Of a DNA stretch of 53,753 nucleotides, positions 45,734-53,718 are shown in pieces. Every line of letters begins with the position of its first letter. Position 1 is the first letter of the stretch. The position numbers were made by a program, and so were the translations under genes. Source of the DNA: an uncultured Kordia sp. (lineage in GTDB: Bacteria > Bacteroidota > Bacteroidia > Flavobacteriales > Flavobacteriaceae). The stretch covers positions 1 to 53,753 of the forward strand of contig NZ_CANLEA010000032.1 in assembly GCF_947489565.1 (NCBI RefSeq), given 5' to 3'. The notes under the pieces are model-generated. The model did not search any database and was not told the DNA's origin. It saw only the letters and a list, made by a program, of their open reading frames with translations.

Positions 45734-46490
45734 ATCGCTCAAAAAAACCATCAAAAAGGTAATTCCGAAGCGTTTTATTTTCCAAAACGAACCTTTTTTC
45801 AGATTTTTTCACGGCATTTTTTATTTGGGAAATACACATCAGTGTGGTGTTTGCCAAAAGAAATTGCGATCCTTTATTCCTTTAGATAATGGAGATTTAC
45901 TATGTCCTTTCTGCGGAAGCTTAGCCAGAAATCGTCGTTTGTGGAAAATTTTGAATGCTGAAAATTACCTTAAAGGTCATGTATTGCATTTTTCGCCTTC
46001 ACGAAATATCTACAGAAAACTAAAAAAACGATCCGATATACAGTACCTAACTTCCGATTATGAAGATGAATTTATTGCGGATGTTCGATTTAATATTACA
46101 GACATTGATCAAAAAGATGCTAGTTTTGATACTATTATTTGCTTTCATGTATTAGAGCATATTCCAAATGATATCAAAGCTATGGAAGAATTGTACAGAG
46201 TTGCCAAACCCAACGCAAACGTGCTTATACAAACACCTTTTAAAGATGGTGCTATTTATGAAAACGAAAGCATTACAAGTCCGGAAGACCGATTGAAACA
46301 TTTTGGACAAGAAGATCATGTACGTATATATTCTCCAGAAGGATTAAAAACACGCTTAACAAAGGTTGGTTTTACAGTAAAAACCTTATCTTTCTCCCCT
46401 GAAAGTGATGATGCCTATTTTGGTTATTCATCACCTGAAATTGTACTAATTGCTACCAAAAATGCTGTCGATACTCATTCCAACGTATGA
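45726..46490 (+). CDS. Class I methyltransferase with N-terminal zinc-ribbon-like motif
   Basis: I start at the ATG at 45726 rather than an earlier TTG (45708). The 254-residue protein has an N-terminal part with CGVCQKK and LLCPFCGS, four Cys that could bind one zinc ion. Then a class I SAM-dependent methyltransferase fold follows: VLHFSPSRNIYRKL, ADVRFNITDID, FDTIICFHVLEHIPND, ELYRVAKPNANVLIQTPF and EGLKTRLTKVGFTV. The glycine-rich SAM loop is not canonical (HFSPSRN). Such enzymes often modify sugars or other small molecules in glycan clusters. It overlaps ftsE by 8 bases and the next glycosyltransferase by 29 bases, so they are cotranscribed. The substrate is unknown. Confidence 0.85.
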   Translation: MYKSLKKTIKKVIPKRFIFQNEPFFRFFHGIFYLGNTHQCGVCQKKLRSFIPLDNGDLLCPFCGSLARNRRLWKILNAENYLKGHVLHFSPSRNIYRKLKKRSDIQYLTSDYEDEFIADVRFNITDIDQKDASFDTIICFHVLEHIPNDIKAMEELYRVAKPNANVLIQTPFKDGAIYENESITSPEDRLKHFGQEDHVRIYSPEGLKTRLTKVGFTVKTLSFSPESDDAYFGYSSPEIVLIATKNAVDTHSNV

Positions 46491-47358
46491 TTATGATATT
46501 TCTTCTTTAGTGGAAGAAATTCACAAGCAAATTACAAAGACAGCTATTGTTTTTGAAATTTTATGTTTGGATGATCATTCTAACGACCAGGAAACAATCA
46601 AAAAGAATGAGCGTATCAATACATTTTCAAATGCTTCTTATACCGTATTACCTGAAAATATTGGTCGTAGTAAAATCCGAAATTTACTTTCACAAAAAGC
46701 CACCTATGATTGGCTGTTATTTTTAGATGCAGATGTAATTCCTGTGGCTCCCGATTTTATTTCTAAGTATATAGAAACAATTTCTGATGAGAAAGAAGTG
46801 ATTTATGGCGGAATTTTATATCAAGAAGAAAAACCAAAACAGGAAAATGTATTGCGTTGGATTTATGGGAAAGAGCGCGAAGCTTTAAACGTACAACAGC
46901 GCCAAGAAGCTTTGTATTTGCGCTTTTTAACTTTGAGTTTCTTGATTAAGAAAAATGTCTTTGAAAAAGTAAAATTCAACGAAGATATTCCAAATGCACG
47001 TCATGAAGATACCTTGTTTGCCAACGATTTGAAACATGCTGCTGTACACATGACACATATTCACAATCCTGTGTATCATTTAGGTTTGGACACGAGTAAA
47101 GAATTTATTCGCAAATCAATGGAATCGGTAGAAGTCTTGATTTTGTTTTTGAAAAACGGATTGATTGAATACAATGATATTTTGATTACCAAAGTGTTTG
47201 GTCGCGTAAAGAAATTTGGCTTCAATCATATTTTATCAATGATGTATCGTTGGTTTGGAAAACGTTTTGAGAAAAATTTGCTTTCCAACAATCCTTCAAT
47301 GTTTATTTTTGACTTATACAGATTAACGTATCTTTGTTACTTAGATAAGCGTCAATAA
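46462..47358 (+). CDS. Family 2 glycosyltransferase
   Basis: The start chosen is the ATG at 46462, giving MLSILIPTYDYDISSLVEEI; a TTG four codons earlier is less likely. GT2 hallmarks are the N-terminal SILIPTYD, LCLDDHSND, NIGRSKIRNLLS and the metal-binding LFLDADVIPV (DXD). About 298 residues fit a single-domain transferase without membrane helices. It transfers a sugar from an activated nucleotide onto a growing surface glycan; donor and acceptor cannot be read. It overlaps the upstream methyltransferase and shares a TAATG junction with the next GT2, indicating tight coupling. Confidence 0.9.
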   Translation: MLSILIPTYDYDISSLVEEIHKQITKTAIVFEILCLDDHSNDQETIKKNERINTFSNASYTVLPENIGRSKIRNLLSQKATYDWLLFLDADVIPVAPDFISKYIETISDEKEVIYGGILYQEEKPKQENVLRWIYGKEREALNVQQRQEALYLRFLTLSFLIKKNVFEKVKFNEDIPNARHEDTLFANDLKHAAVHMTHIHNPVYHLGLDTSKEFIRKSMESVEVLILFLKNGLIEYNDILITKVFGRVKKFGFNHILSMMYRWFGKRFEKNLLSNNPSMFIFDLYRLTYLCYLDKRQ

Positions 47359-48299
47359 TGCCACTTTTTTCCGTAATTATTCCATTATATAATAAAGAAA
47401 AGTACATACAACAAACTATAGAAAGTGTGTTGCAACAAACATGCGCAGATTTTGAATTGTTGATTGTAAATGATGCAAGTACAGACAAGAGTGTCGCTGT
47501 AGTTTCGAAGCTTTCTGACCACAGAATTCGACTGATTGAAAACCCAAAGAATTTAGGACTTTCTGCAACTCGAAATCATGGAATTTCCAAAGCTAAAGGT
47601 GATATTATTGCCTTATTGGATGCAGATGATGTTTGGCTTCCTAACTTTTTGAAAACCATTCAAAATCTATACAATACACATCCAGAAGCTTCTATTTTTG
47701 GAACCGATTATATGGAAGTGTATACTTCTCATGACGATTTAATTCCTCAAAAAAATATAGATGCTGCTTTGAAAGGCACTTCCTTTTTGATTGCAGATTT
47801 CTTTGAAGCAAGCATGTTTCAACCTATTTTTTGCCAAAGTAGTCTTGCCTTTAAAAAAACGATTTGTACGGAAACCGCAGTTTTCAATCCGACAATTACC
47901 TTTGCTGAAGATATTGATTTCTATGTAAAATATGGTTCTCAATATCGTGTTGCGTATCATTATGAAGCCTTGTCAAAAGTACGCTTTGAAGTTCCTGATC
48001 AAATGAGCAAAACGTCCATCGCCACAAAGGTATTACCAAATTTGGATGCGTATGAAGAACGCGCAAAAGAACACAATTCCTTAAAAAAGTATCTCGATTT
48101 GTATCGTTATATTTTTGCTTCTCTGTATACTTTAGAAAATGCAATTCCCCAACGAAATGCAATGCTGAAACACCTAGACTACAATAATCTTACTTCCAAA
48201 CAACGGTTATTATTGAAAAGCCCACGTTTTGTATTGGTGTTATTAAAAAAATTAAAAGGGTTTTTGCTGAAGTGTAATATTCGGGTAACTTCTTTTTAG
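47358..48299 (+). CDS. Family 2 glycosyltransferase
   Basis: The 313-residue enzyme has the classical GT2 start MPLFSVIIPLYNKEKYIQQT, then LLIVNDASTDKSV, NLGLSATRNHGISKAKGDII and ALLDADDVWLPNFL (DXD). The second half (FAEDIDFYVKYG) carries the ED base motif. The start overlaps the previous stop by one base (TAATG). After its stop comes a short tandem repeat region and then a convergent pair of genes. Confidence 0.93.
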   Translation: MPLFSVIIPLYNKEKYIQQTIESVLQQTCADFELLIVNDASTDKSVAVVSKLSDHRIRLIENPKNLGLSATRNHGISKAKGDIIALLDADDVWLPNFLKTIQNLYNTHPEASIFGTDYMEVYTSHDDLIPQKNIDAALKGTSFLIADFFEASMFQPIFCQSSLAFKKTICTETAVFNPTITFAEDIDFYVKYGSQYRVAYHYEALSKVRFEVPDQMSKTSIATKVLPNLDAYEERAKEHNSLKKYLDLYRYIFASLYTLENAIPQRNAMLKHLDYNNLTSKQRLLLKSPRFVLVLLKKLKGFLLKCNIRVTSF

Positions 48300-48374
48300 A
48301 CTTACTTAGACTTACTTAGATTGTTAGATTTTTAGACGCGCTTTGCTTTTAGATTTTGGGTCTTAAAAATACTT
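48298..48374. repeat. Post-stop repeat element, short form
   Basis: Two copies of the 10-mer AGACTTACTT (48298-48317) follow the stop codon directly, then a GCGCTTTGCTTTTAGATTTT-type stretch. The segment GATTTTGGGTCTT-AAAAATACTT (48352-48374) recurs at 51090-51136 with five TTGGGTC heptamers instead of one. Confidence 0.7.
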
Positions 48375-48399
48375 CTGAATTTTAAATATCCAAAAGTAA

Positions 48400-48825
48400 T
48401 TATTTAGAAAGTTTCACATCTTCTTTGGTAATCACAAAATCCTGATAATCACGAATGTAATCAGATTCATCAAATTCATCAGAAGCTAATACCAAGCAAA
48501 CCGCTCCAGAAGAAAAGTTTTCCAATTCACGCCAAATTCCATGTGGAATTAAACATCCTTGATTTGGTTTGTTGAGTTGAATGCGTCTATTGGTTGTTCC
48601 ATCTTTAAAAATCACTTCAAAACTTCCACTCAAGGCTATTAAAACCTCGTGTTGTTCTACATGCGCATGTCCACCTCTTTTAGCGCCACTGGGAATATCA
48701 TACAAATAATACACACGTTTACACTTAAACGGAATTGTATCTCCTTCAATGACAGAGATATTTCCTCTATAATCCTCAATTTTGGGAATTGTGATGAGTT
48801 GAATATCAGCAACAGTTGTAGACAT
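48400..48825 (-). CDS. FdtA/QdtA-type sugar ketoisomerase (cupin)
   Basis: The 141-residue protein is a WxcM-like cupin: IPKIEDYRGNISVIEGD, RVYYLYDIPSGAKRGGHAHV with the RGGHAH motif, ALSGSFEVIFKDG, CLIPHGIWRELENFSSGAVC and the end SDYIRDYQDF. FdtA-type enzymes isomerise dTDP-4-keto-6-deoxyglucose to the 3-keto form, en route to 3-amino-3,6-dideoxy sugars; the other enzymes of that route are not in the window. The partial gene at 53719 might be one, but too little is visible. It lies 4 bases downstream of a glycosyltransferase on the minus strand. Confidence 0.88.
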   Translation of the reverse strand: MSTTVADIQLITIPKIEDYRGNISVIEGDTIPFKCKRVYYLYDIPSGAKRGGHAHVEQHEVLIALSGSFEVIFKDGTTNRRIQLNKPNQGCLIPHGIWRELENFSSGAVCLVLASDEFDESDYIRDYQDFVITKEDVKLSK

Positions 48826-48829
48826 ATTT

Positions 48830-49915
48830 TTAGGTGGTTATTAGTTTAATCCATTTCTGGATTACTGGTTTTTCGGTGAATTTTTTTATGGAAGATAATG
48901 CATTTTGTTTACATATCGCATACAATCCCATATTTTCGATTAAAAGTAACATTGCCTCTTTTAACTTCGCAAAGTTTTGATCTTCAACGAGCAAACCGTT
49001 TATTTCATCTTGAATTATTTCACTTGGTCCTGATTTACAATCGAATGAAATTACTGGCGTTTGTTGTTGCAATGCTTCTATTAAAACCATTGGAAAGCCT
49101 TCTACCCTACTCGATAACACTAAAAATTTTGCATTTCGAATATATTCCGACACATTTTCCACAAATCCCAATAGCTTTACATGCGATTCTAACTGCAATG
49201 TTGAAATCAAATTTTCTAACGATTTTTTATCGCTTCCATCACCACAAATAAACAGTTTTATATTTCTTTCTGCCAATTTAGAGGCGTGATATGTTTCAAT
49301 CAAACGATCAAATTGTTTGATGTCATTTTGCAAGCGTCCTACCGCAATGATGTACTCATTTTGCGTTTCGAAAGTAGTGATTTCTTCCCTTTTTTCAGCA
49401 GTAATATAGTTAGGAATGTGTAATTGGTTTTTAAAAGCGTATAAGCGGTTCAATTTTTCTTCAATTGCTTCAGAAACAGCAACTACTGCATGCGTATTAT
49501 TATATATTTTTTTGAATATTTTTCCTTTTGGGATATGCCATTCAATCTGATAACTATGTACCATCATGATCATTTTTTTGGCATCAAAGATATATTTGTG
49601 CAATGCATATTCCATTAAAAATCTGCTCCGTGATCGAAAGTCAATATACATATCTGCATTGCATTTTTTATACGCTTTTTTAAAAGCAAAAAACTTCTGA
49701 AGCTGTTTGATAACTTTAATGGACGATTCACGTTGACCTAAGTTATACAACGTTCCTTCATACGCATACGTAACGGTATCTTTTAGAGAAATAATCGATA
49801 CTTCAAATCCATATTCATGAAGCGATTTAGAAAAGTTTGCTGCCTGCTTTTCCGCGCCTCCGCCACTGAGACAATCAACAATTATACAGATTTTCTTTTT
49901 AGAATTTTGCAGCAT
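48830..49915 (-). CDS. GT4-type glycosyltransferase
   Basis: The 361-residue GT-B-type enzyme starts IVDCLSGGGAEKQAANF, the usual GGAE N-terminal motif. The C-terminal half has AVGRLQNDIKQFDRLIE, LFICGDGSDKKSLENLI, FLVLSSRVEGFPMVLIEALQ (the EX7E region) and PVISFDCKSGPSEII. It adds a sugar to a surface polysaccharide in the cytosol. Substrates are unknown. The cupin gene is 4 bases behind its stop. A perfect TATATTTG box lies upstream on the minus strand at 49947-49940. Confidence 0.92.
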   Translation of the reverse strand: MLQNSKKKICIIVDCLSGGGAEKQAANFSKSLHEYGFEVSIISLKDTVTYAYEGTLYNLGQRESSIKVIKQLQKFFAFKKAYKKCNADMYIDFRSRSRFLMEYALHKYIFDAKKMIMMVHSYQIEWHIPKGKIFKKIYNNTHAVVAVSEAIEEKLNRLYAFKNQLHIPNYITAEKREEITTFETQNEYIIAVGRLQNDIKQFDRLIETYHASKLAERNIKLFICGDGSDKKSLENLISTLQLESHVKLLGFVENVSEYIRNAKFLVLSSRVEGFPMVLIEALQQQTPVISFDCKSGPSEIIQDEINGLLVEDQNFAKLKEAMLLLIENMGLYAICKQNALSSIKKFTEKPVIQKWIKLITT

Positions 49916-49939
49916 AAAGTTTTCCTACTATCTTTCACG

Positions 49940-49947
49940 CAAATATA
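49940..49947 (-). promoter_or_regulatory. Promoter -7 box for the GT4/cupin pair
   Basis: TATATTTG on the minus strand, 25 bases before the ATG at 49915. It is in the 38-base gap to the divergent glycosyltransferase at 49954. No -33 box was identified. Confidence 0.45.
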
Positions 49948-49953
49948 CTGTTT

Positions 49954-51090
49954 ATGCGAATATTATTGGTAGGAGAGTACAGTAGATTTCATAATTCGCT
50001 CAAAGAAGGTCTACTAGAGTTGCAACACGATGTTACATTGATCGGTCGCGCTGACAACTTTAAAAACTACCCAATTGATATTTCGCTCGAAGCTACTTTT
50101 TTTCATAAAAAGGTTCCGAATGCATTTCGCCAACTACTTTTTAAAATTTTTAATATCGATATTGCCTTTGTAGAAATTGCATATCGTTTTTACAAACATA
50201 GAAAGTCGTTTCGCAATTACGACGCTGTACAATTGATCAACGAGTTTCCATTTGCGACGATTCCATCCATAGAACGAAAATTATTAAAGTACATTTTTAA
50301 GCATAATAAAAATGTGTATTTGTCTTCTTGTGGTGATGACTTTCATTATGTGAATTATATTTTGAGTGCAGATTTACCATATCACATGTTAACGGCTTAT
50401 CAAAAGGATAAAAGCACCAAAAAATGGTTTCGCTATTCGTTGCAATACTTATCAAAATCGCATGAAAAGTTGCATCATTTTGTCATTAAACATGTAAAAG
50501 GTATTATACCTGCAAACTTTGATTATGAAATGGCATATCGCGAACATGCAAAAGTACTACCATTAGTTCCGTTTCCGATCAATATCGATTCACTCGCTTT
50601 TCAACCATTGGAATATAATGGGAAAGTCAATATTTTTCATGGTGTAAATAAAGTCAATTATTTAAAAAAAGGAAATAATCTGATTGAAAAAGCCTTGAAA
50701 ATTATTGAAGAAAAGTATCCAAATCGCGTCAATGTAAAGACAGCTTCTAATTTACCGTATAAGGAATATATTCAGACCTACAATGAAGCACATATTATTA
50801 TGGATCAATTGTATGGATATGATCAAGGATACAATGCTTTGGAAGCGATGGCAAAAGGAAAAGTAGTGTTTTCTGGTGCTGAAAAAGATTTTCAAGCGTA
50901 TTACAAATTGAAAGCTCCAGCCTTGATTAATGCCACTCCAAATGTGGACGATTTGGTTGAAAAACTAAGTCATTTGATTGAAAATCCTGAAGAAATGATT
51001 GCGATTGGTAAAAATGCACGTGCTTTTGTTGAGCAGTTTCACGAGTATGAACATGTTGCCAAACAGTATGTTGAACGTTGGCGCTCTTGA
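49954..51090 (+). CDS. Glycosyltransferase, GT-B-like
   Basis: The 378-residue protein starts MRILLVGEYSRFHNSLKEGL and resembles GT4-like enzymes of glycan clusters in Flavobacteriia. The C-terminal portion has FHGVNKVNYLKKGNNLIEKA, KTASNLPYKEYIQTYNEAHI, IMDQLYGYDQGYNALEAMAK and SGAEKDFQAYY, a GT-B donor-site pattern with E in NALEAM. An internal lysine/aromatic-rich segment (RFYKHRKSFRNYDAVQL) is not assigned. It begins 38 bases from the divergent GT4 gene and ends 2 bases before a heptamer repeat tract. Confidence 0.82.
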   Translation: MRILLVGEYSRFHNSLKEGLLELQHDVTLIGRADNFKNYPIDISLEATFFHKKVPNAFRQLLFKIFNIDIAFVEIAYRFYKHRKSFRNYDAVQLINEFPFATIPSIERKLLKYIFKHNKNVYLSSCGDDFHYVNYILSADLPYHMLTAYQKDKSTKKWFRYSLQYLSKSHEKLHHFVIKHVKGIIPANFDYEMAYREHAKVLPLVPFPINIDSLAFQPLEYNGKVNIFHGVNKVNYLKKGNNLIEKALKIIEEKYPNRVNVKTASNLPYKEYIQTYNEAHIIMDQLYGYDQGYNALEAMAKGKVVFSGAEKDFQAYYKLKAPALINATPNVDDLVEKLSHLIENPEEMIAIGKNARAFVEQFHEYEHVAKQYVERWRS

Positions 51091-51092
51091 TT

Positions 51093-51127
51093 TTGGGTCT
51101 TGGGTCTTGGGTCTTGGGTCTTGGGTT
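51093..51127. repeat. Five tandem TTGGGTC heptamers after a glycosyltransferase stop
   Basis: Four exact TTGGGTC units and one TTGGGTT follow the stop codon at 51088-51090 directly. The flanking sequence GATTTT before and AAAAATACTT after matches 48352-48374, where only one unit is present. Confidence 0.85.
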
Positions 51128-51172
51128 AAAAATACTTTTTCATTTTACATTTTTCAGTTTTACATTTTAAAT

Positions 51173-51196
51173 TTCGTTTGTTCGTTTGTTCGTTTG
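51173..51196. repeat. Three tandem TTCGTTTG octamers
   Basis: Three exact copies at 51173-51180, 51181-51188 and 51189-51196, noncoding, upstream of the second precursor peptide. Confidence 0.85.
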
Positions 51197-51303
51197 AAAA
51201 TAATTCGGTCTTATTGACAGTTCATAAACCATCAATAGCGTTTGTTTTTTATGATGATTTGTATGCATAGTTTTGATTCAATATCAATTTAAAACAAATT
51301 ATC

Positions 51304-51531
51304 ATGAAAAGAAGAAATTTTAAATTCTTAGAGTTAAACAAAAAATCAATTTCTAATTTAAATACGTTAGAAGTTAAAGGAGGAAGAAATTCGTACGACA
51401 CGACTTGTCCAATTAATGGTTATAATTTAGGATGTAATGAAGCGGAAGAAGAAGCTCCAGACCTTTATACAAGCTATTTACCAACGGAAGAAGGTGGCGG
51501 CGTTCCTAGTCAATGTGGAGCAGACGCATAA
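51304..51531 (+). CDS. RiPP-like precursor peptide with double-glycine leader, 75 residues
   Basis: The leader (MKRRNFKFLELNKKSISNLN, TLEVKGG) has the LELNKKSI..L...GG pattern of Bacteroidota class I lanthipeptide-like precursors, close to that of the peptide at 44775. The core (RNSYDTTCPINGYNLGCNEA and on to QCGADA) has three Cys, several Thr/Ser, an acidic middle and GGG before the last Cys. No lanthionine synthetase, radical SAM enzyme or C39 transporter is nearby, so it is an orphan precursor. It is flanked by a UUCG-loop terminator, hence monocistronic. If the modification enzymes are elsewhere, the two precursors could share them. Confidence 0.8.
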   Translation: MKRRNFKFLELNKKSISNLNTLEVKGGRNSYDTTCPINGYNLGCNEAEEEAPDLYTSYLPTEEGGGVPSQCGADA

Positions 51532-51540
51532 TAATATTAC

Positions 51541-51566
51541 AGCGGACTTCGGTCCGCTTTTTTTTT
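51541..51566 (+). terminator. UUCG-tetraloop terminator after the second precursor peptide
   Basis: AGCGGAC (51541-51547) and GTCCGCT (51552-51558) form a perfect stem on a TTCG tetraloop, followed by a run of nine T that begins with the last stem base. Confidence 0.93.
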
Positions 51567-51572
51567 ACAATA

Positions 51573-52025
51573 CTAGTGAAGTCTACGAATGCCTTCATAC
51601 ACTACAATACTTACCGCATTTGCTAAGTTCAAGCTTCTAATGTGTTCGCTAAACATAGGAATGGTGTACAAGTGCTCTTTGTTTGCTGCTGTGATTTCCG
51701 GAGCTAAACCTACTGATTCTTTCCCGAAGACTAAAAACAACTCATCTTCAAACGGAATTTCAGTGTATGCCTTTTCACTTTGACTTGAAAGATATACCAT
51801 TTTTTTATCCGCATTTTTAGCGTAAAAATCTTCTATATTTTCATAGATTTTCACATCTAAATGTTGCCAATAATCCAGTCCTGCACGTTTGAGTCGCGCA
51901 TCTGTGATTTCAAAACCAAAGGGTTTTACCAAATGTAAGTTGGAACCTGACGCCAAACTTAAGCGTCCTATATTTCCTGTATTAGTGTGAATTTCAGGTT
52001 CTACAAGTACGATATTATATGACAT
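51573..52025 (-). CDS. trmL: tRNA (cytidine(34)-2'-O)-methyltransferase TrmL
   Basis: The 150-residue SPOUT-class enzyme methylates the 2'-O of nucleotide 34 in certain leucine tRNAs. The motifs are VLVEPEIHTNTGNIGRL (motif 1), HLVKPFGFEITD, LVFGKESVGLAPE (motif 2) and IPMFSEHIRSLNLANAVSIV (motif 3, knot). Length is standard for a minimal TrmL. It is convergent with the precursor peptide and followed upstream by a small membrane protein gene on the same strand. Confidence 0.95.
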   Translation of the reverse strand: MSYNIVLVEPEIHTNTGNIGRLSLASGSNLHLVKPFGFEITDARLKRAGLDYWQHLDVKIYENIEDFYAKNADKKMVYLSSQSEKAYTEIPFEDELFLVFGKESVGLAPEITAANKEHLYTIPMFSEHIRSLNLANAVSIVVYEGIRRLH

Positions 52026-52037
52026 TTTATTTTATGA

Positions 52038-52238
52038 TTATTTTTCTTCTTTCCCAATAAAAGTGATTGAAATCGCGATAAAACACATTCCACTAAGTAC
52101 TCCTAAACCAATAGCTCCACCATTAGCTGCTGAATAAGTAATTGTTTGGTATTCATAGATTTCAACACTTCCGAAATATGCTGAACCAATTGCACTCAGA
52201 ATTGCTATTAACAATAAAAAACCTCTGTAAATATTCAT
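52038..52238 (-). CDS. Small two-helix membrane protein
   Basis: The 66 residues contain two hydrophobic segments (GFLLLIAILSAIGSAYF and GAIGLGVLSGMCFIAISITF) and a basic end (GKEEK). No family is recognised. It starts with ATG and ends 12 bases before trmL on the same strand, so it could be cotranscribed with it. The coding potential looks real from the hydrophobic pattern, but there is no independent support. Confidence 0.6.
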   Translation of the reverse strand: MNIYRGFLLLIAILSAIGSAYFGSVEIYEYQTITYSAANGGAIGLGVLSGMCFIAISITFIGKEEK

Positions 52239-52316
52239 ATTATGATTTATTAATCTTATTCCTTCTTTTTGGCAAGAATCAAAAATACTAAAAAGGAAGT
52301 CACTAAAGATAAGTAT

Positions 52317-52865
52317 CTATTTGAATTTTATATAATCCACTTCTATTTTAAATGGACCTGCTTTTTTCTCGTTTGAAATGAATCCAATACGCAAGATATT
52401 CTTCAGTTCTTTTTGAGTTGGTTTTCCATCTCTTTCGCGTCCGATATTGTATCGAACAAAATCTGTGAAGATAATTTCTTTTTCAACCCATTTCCATTCT
52501 GTGCTTGGTAAGTTTACTTTATAATACGGAACAAACCAGCGTTTGTCCATTTCTAAGGTAAATCCCATGTCATACTGCTTGGAACGGTAACGAATGATTA
52601 TTTTTTTATACGAAGAAAGATCGCGTTTTTTATATGGACTTCGATACGAAGAAAATCCGCCATTGTTTTCCAACGAAATTTTTCCACTAAAAACGACACC
52701 ATCGTCTGAAAAACGATAATCTCCTTCAGAGAGTCCGCCCATGACACCATCATTCGTTATTTTCCAACGTTCACCATCTTTGTATTTTCCAAAATCAACA
52801 AGATCTTCTTGCGACCATAAAAATGTTGTGAATATCAGAAAGCATAATGTATAACGAATTTTCAT
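52317..52865 (-). CDS. CIA30 family exported protein
   Basis: The 182-residue protein has a signal peptide ending near LWSQ. The mature part matches the CIA30 (NDUFAF1-like) beta-sandwich: GERWKITNDGVMGGLSEGDY, VVFSGKISLENNGGFSSYRS, YKKIIIRYRSKQYDMGFTL, VRYNIGRERDG and LRIGFISNEKKAGPFKIEVD. In bacteria these domains bind carbohydrate-like or hydrophobic ligands in some members, but the role here is unknown. Exported by Sec. Confidence 0.9.
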   Translation of the reverse strand: MKIRYTLCFLIFTTFLWSQEDLVDFGKYKDGERWKITNDGVMGGLSEGDYRFSDDGVVFSGKISLENNGGFSSYRSPYKKRDLSSYKKIIIRYRSKQYDMGFTLEMDKRWFVPYYKVNLPSTEWKWVEKEIIFTDFVRYNIGRERDGKPTQKELKNILRIGFISNEKKAGPFKIEVDYIKFK

Positions 52866-53017
52866 GTGTTTTTTTCTTAAATATACGAAGTTTTTAGAAA
52901 GTTTAGTACGCTACAATTCATTTCTGAATTGTGATATTTTGATGAAGCATCTGCTTTTTAGTTTTATTTTTCTATTTTCGTTTTTCAATATGTATTCACC
53001 AATTCCCCGAGTATTCT

Positions 53018-53506
53018 ATGGAGTTTAATTTTATATCTGAAAAAGCTACTATTGGTAAAAATGTTACCATTGGAAGGTTTTGTATTATTGAAGATGATGT
53101 TGTTATTGGCGATAATACGGTGATAAAGAATTATGTCGAATTGCGCAAAGGCACTGTCATTGGGAAAAACTGCTATATTGATTCCCGCGTGACTTCTTCT
53201 GGAAATTGTGTCATCAAGAATAATGTAACGGTTCGTTATGATTCTATTCTGGCCAGAGGTTTGGTGGTGGAAGACAATGTGTATATTTCTCCAAAGTTAA
53301 TGACCAATAATTTAGATACCGAAAAGAAACAGATTGGCGGCGCGCATATTGGCGAGAATGTTTTTATTGGAACAAACTGTATTCTACATCACGGAATTAC
53401 CATTGGTAAAAATAGCGTCATTGGTGCTTTATCTTTTGCAAATAAAGATATTCCGGAAGATGAAGTTTGGTTTGGAAATCCTGCTGTTTTTAAACGTAAA
53501 AAGTAG
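53018..53506 (+). CDS. Left-handed beta-helix acyltransferase
   Basis: The 162-residue protein is built of hexapeptide repeats (ATIGKNVTIGRFCIIEDDVV, IGDNTVIKNYVELRKGTVIG, IGENVFIGTNCILHHGITIG, KNSVIGALSFANKDIPEDEV) and ends FGNPAVFKRK. This is typical of WbbJ/PglD-like sugar acyltransferases, which acetylate amino sugars or hydroxyls in surface polysaccharides. No separate donor domain is visible. It follows the envelope genes and precedes a truncated gene at the window edge, with glycan cluster repeats after its stop. Confidence 0.88.
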   Translation: MEFNFISEKATIGKNVTIGRFCIIEDDVVIGDNTVIKNYVELRKGTVIGKNCYIDSRVTSSGNCVIKNNVTVRYDSILARGLVVEDNVYISPKLMTNNLDTEKKQIGGAHIGENVFIGTNCILHHGITIGKNSVIGALSFANKDIPEDEVWFGNPAVFKRKK

Positions 53507-53570
53507 GTTTTTTAGGTCGCTTTTGCTGTTGGGTTTTGGGTTTTGGGTCGCTTCGCTTTTGGATTTGTTA
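53507..53570. repeat. Post-stop G/T-rich repeat element (third copy)
   Basis: Right after the stop of the acyltransferase comes TTTTTTAGGTCGCTTTTGCT then two TTGGGTT units and GGGTCGCTTCGCTTTTGGAT. It resembles the elements at 48298-48374 and 51093-51127 in its TTTTGGGT core and GCTT-rich flank. Confidence 0.55.
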
Positions 53571-53718
53571 TTTTCAATGATACATGTTGAATTTTGAATT
53601 GCTTCGTAGTTAAACTCTTTAATTGATGAACTTTAGGGAATCCTAGTGGTTCTCGATACAACAAATCATAGATTTGCCACTCCTTTAGATTAGCATTCAA
53701 TAAATCATTAACTTAAAA

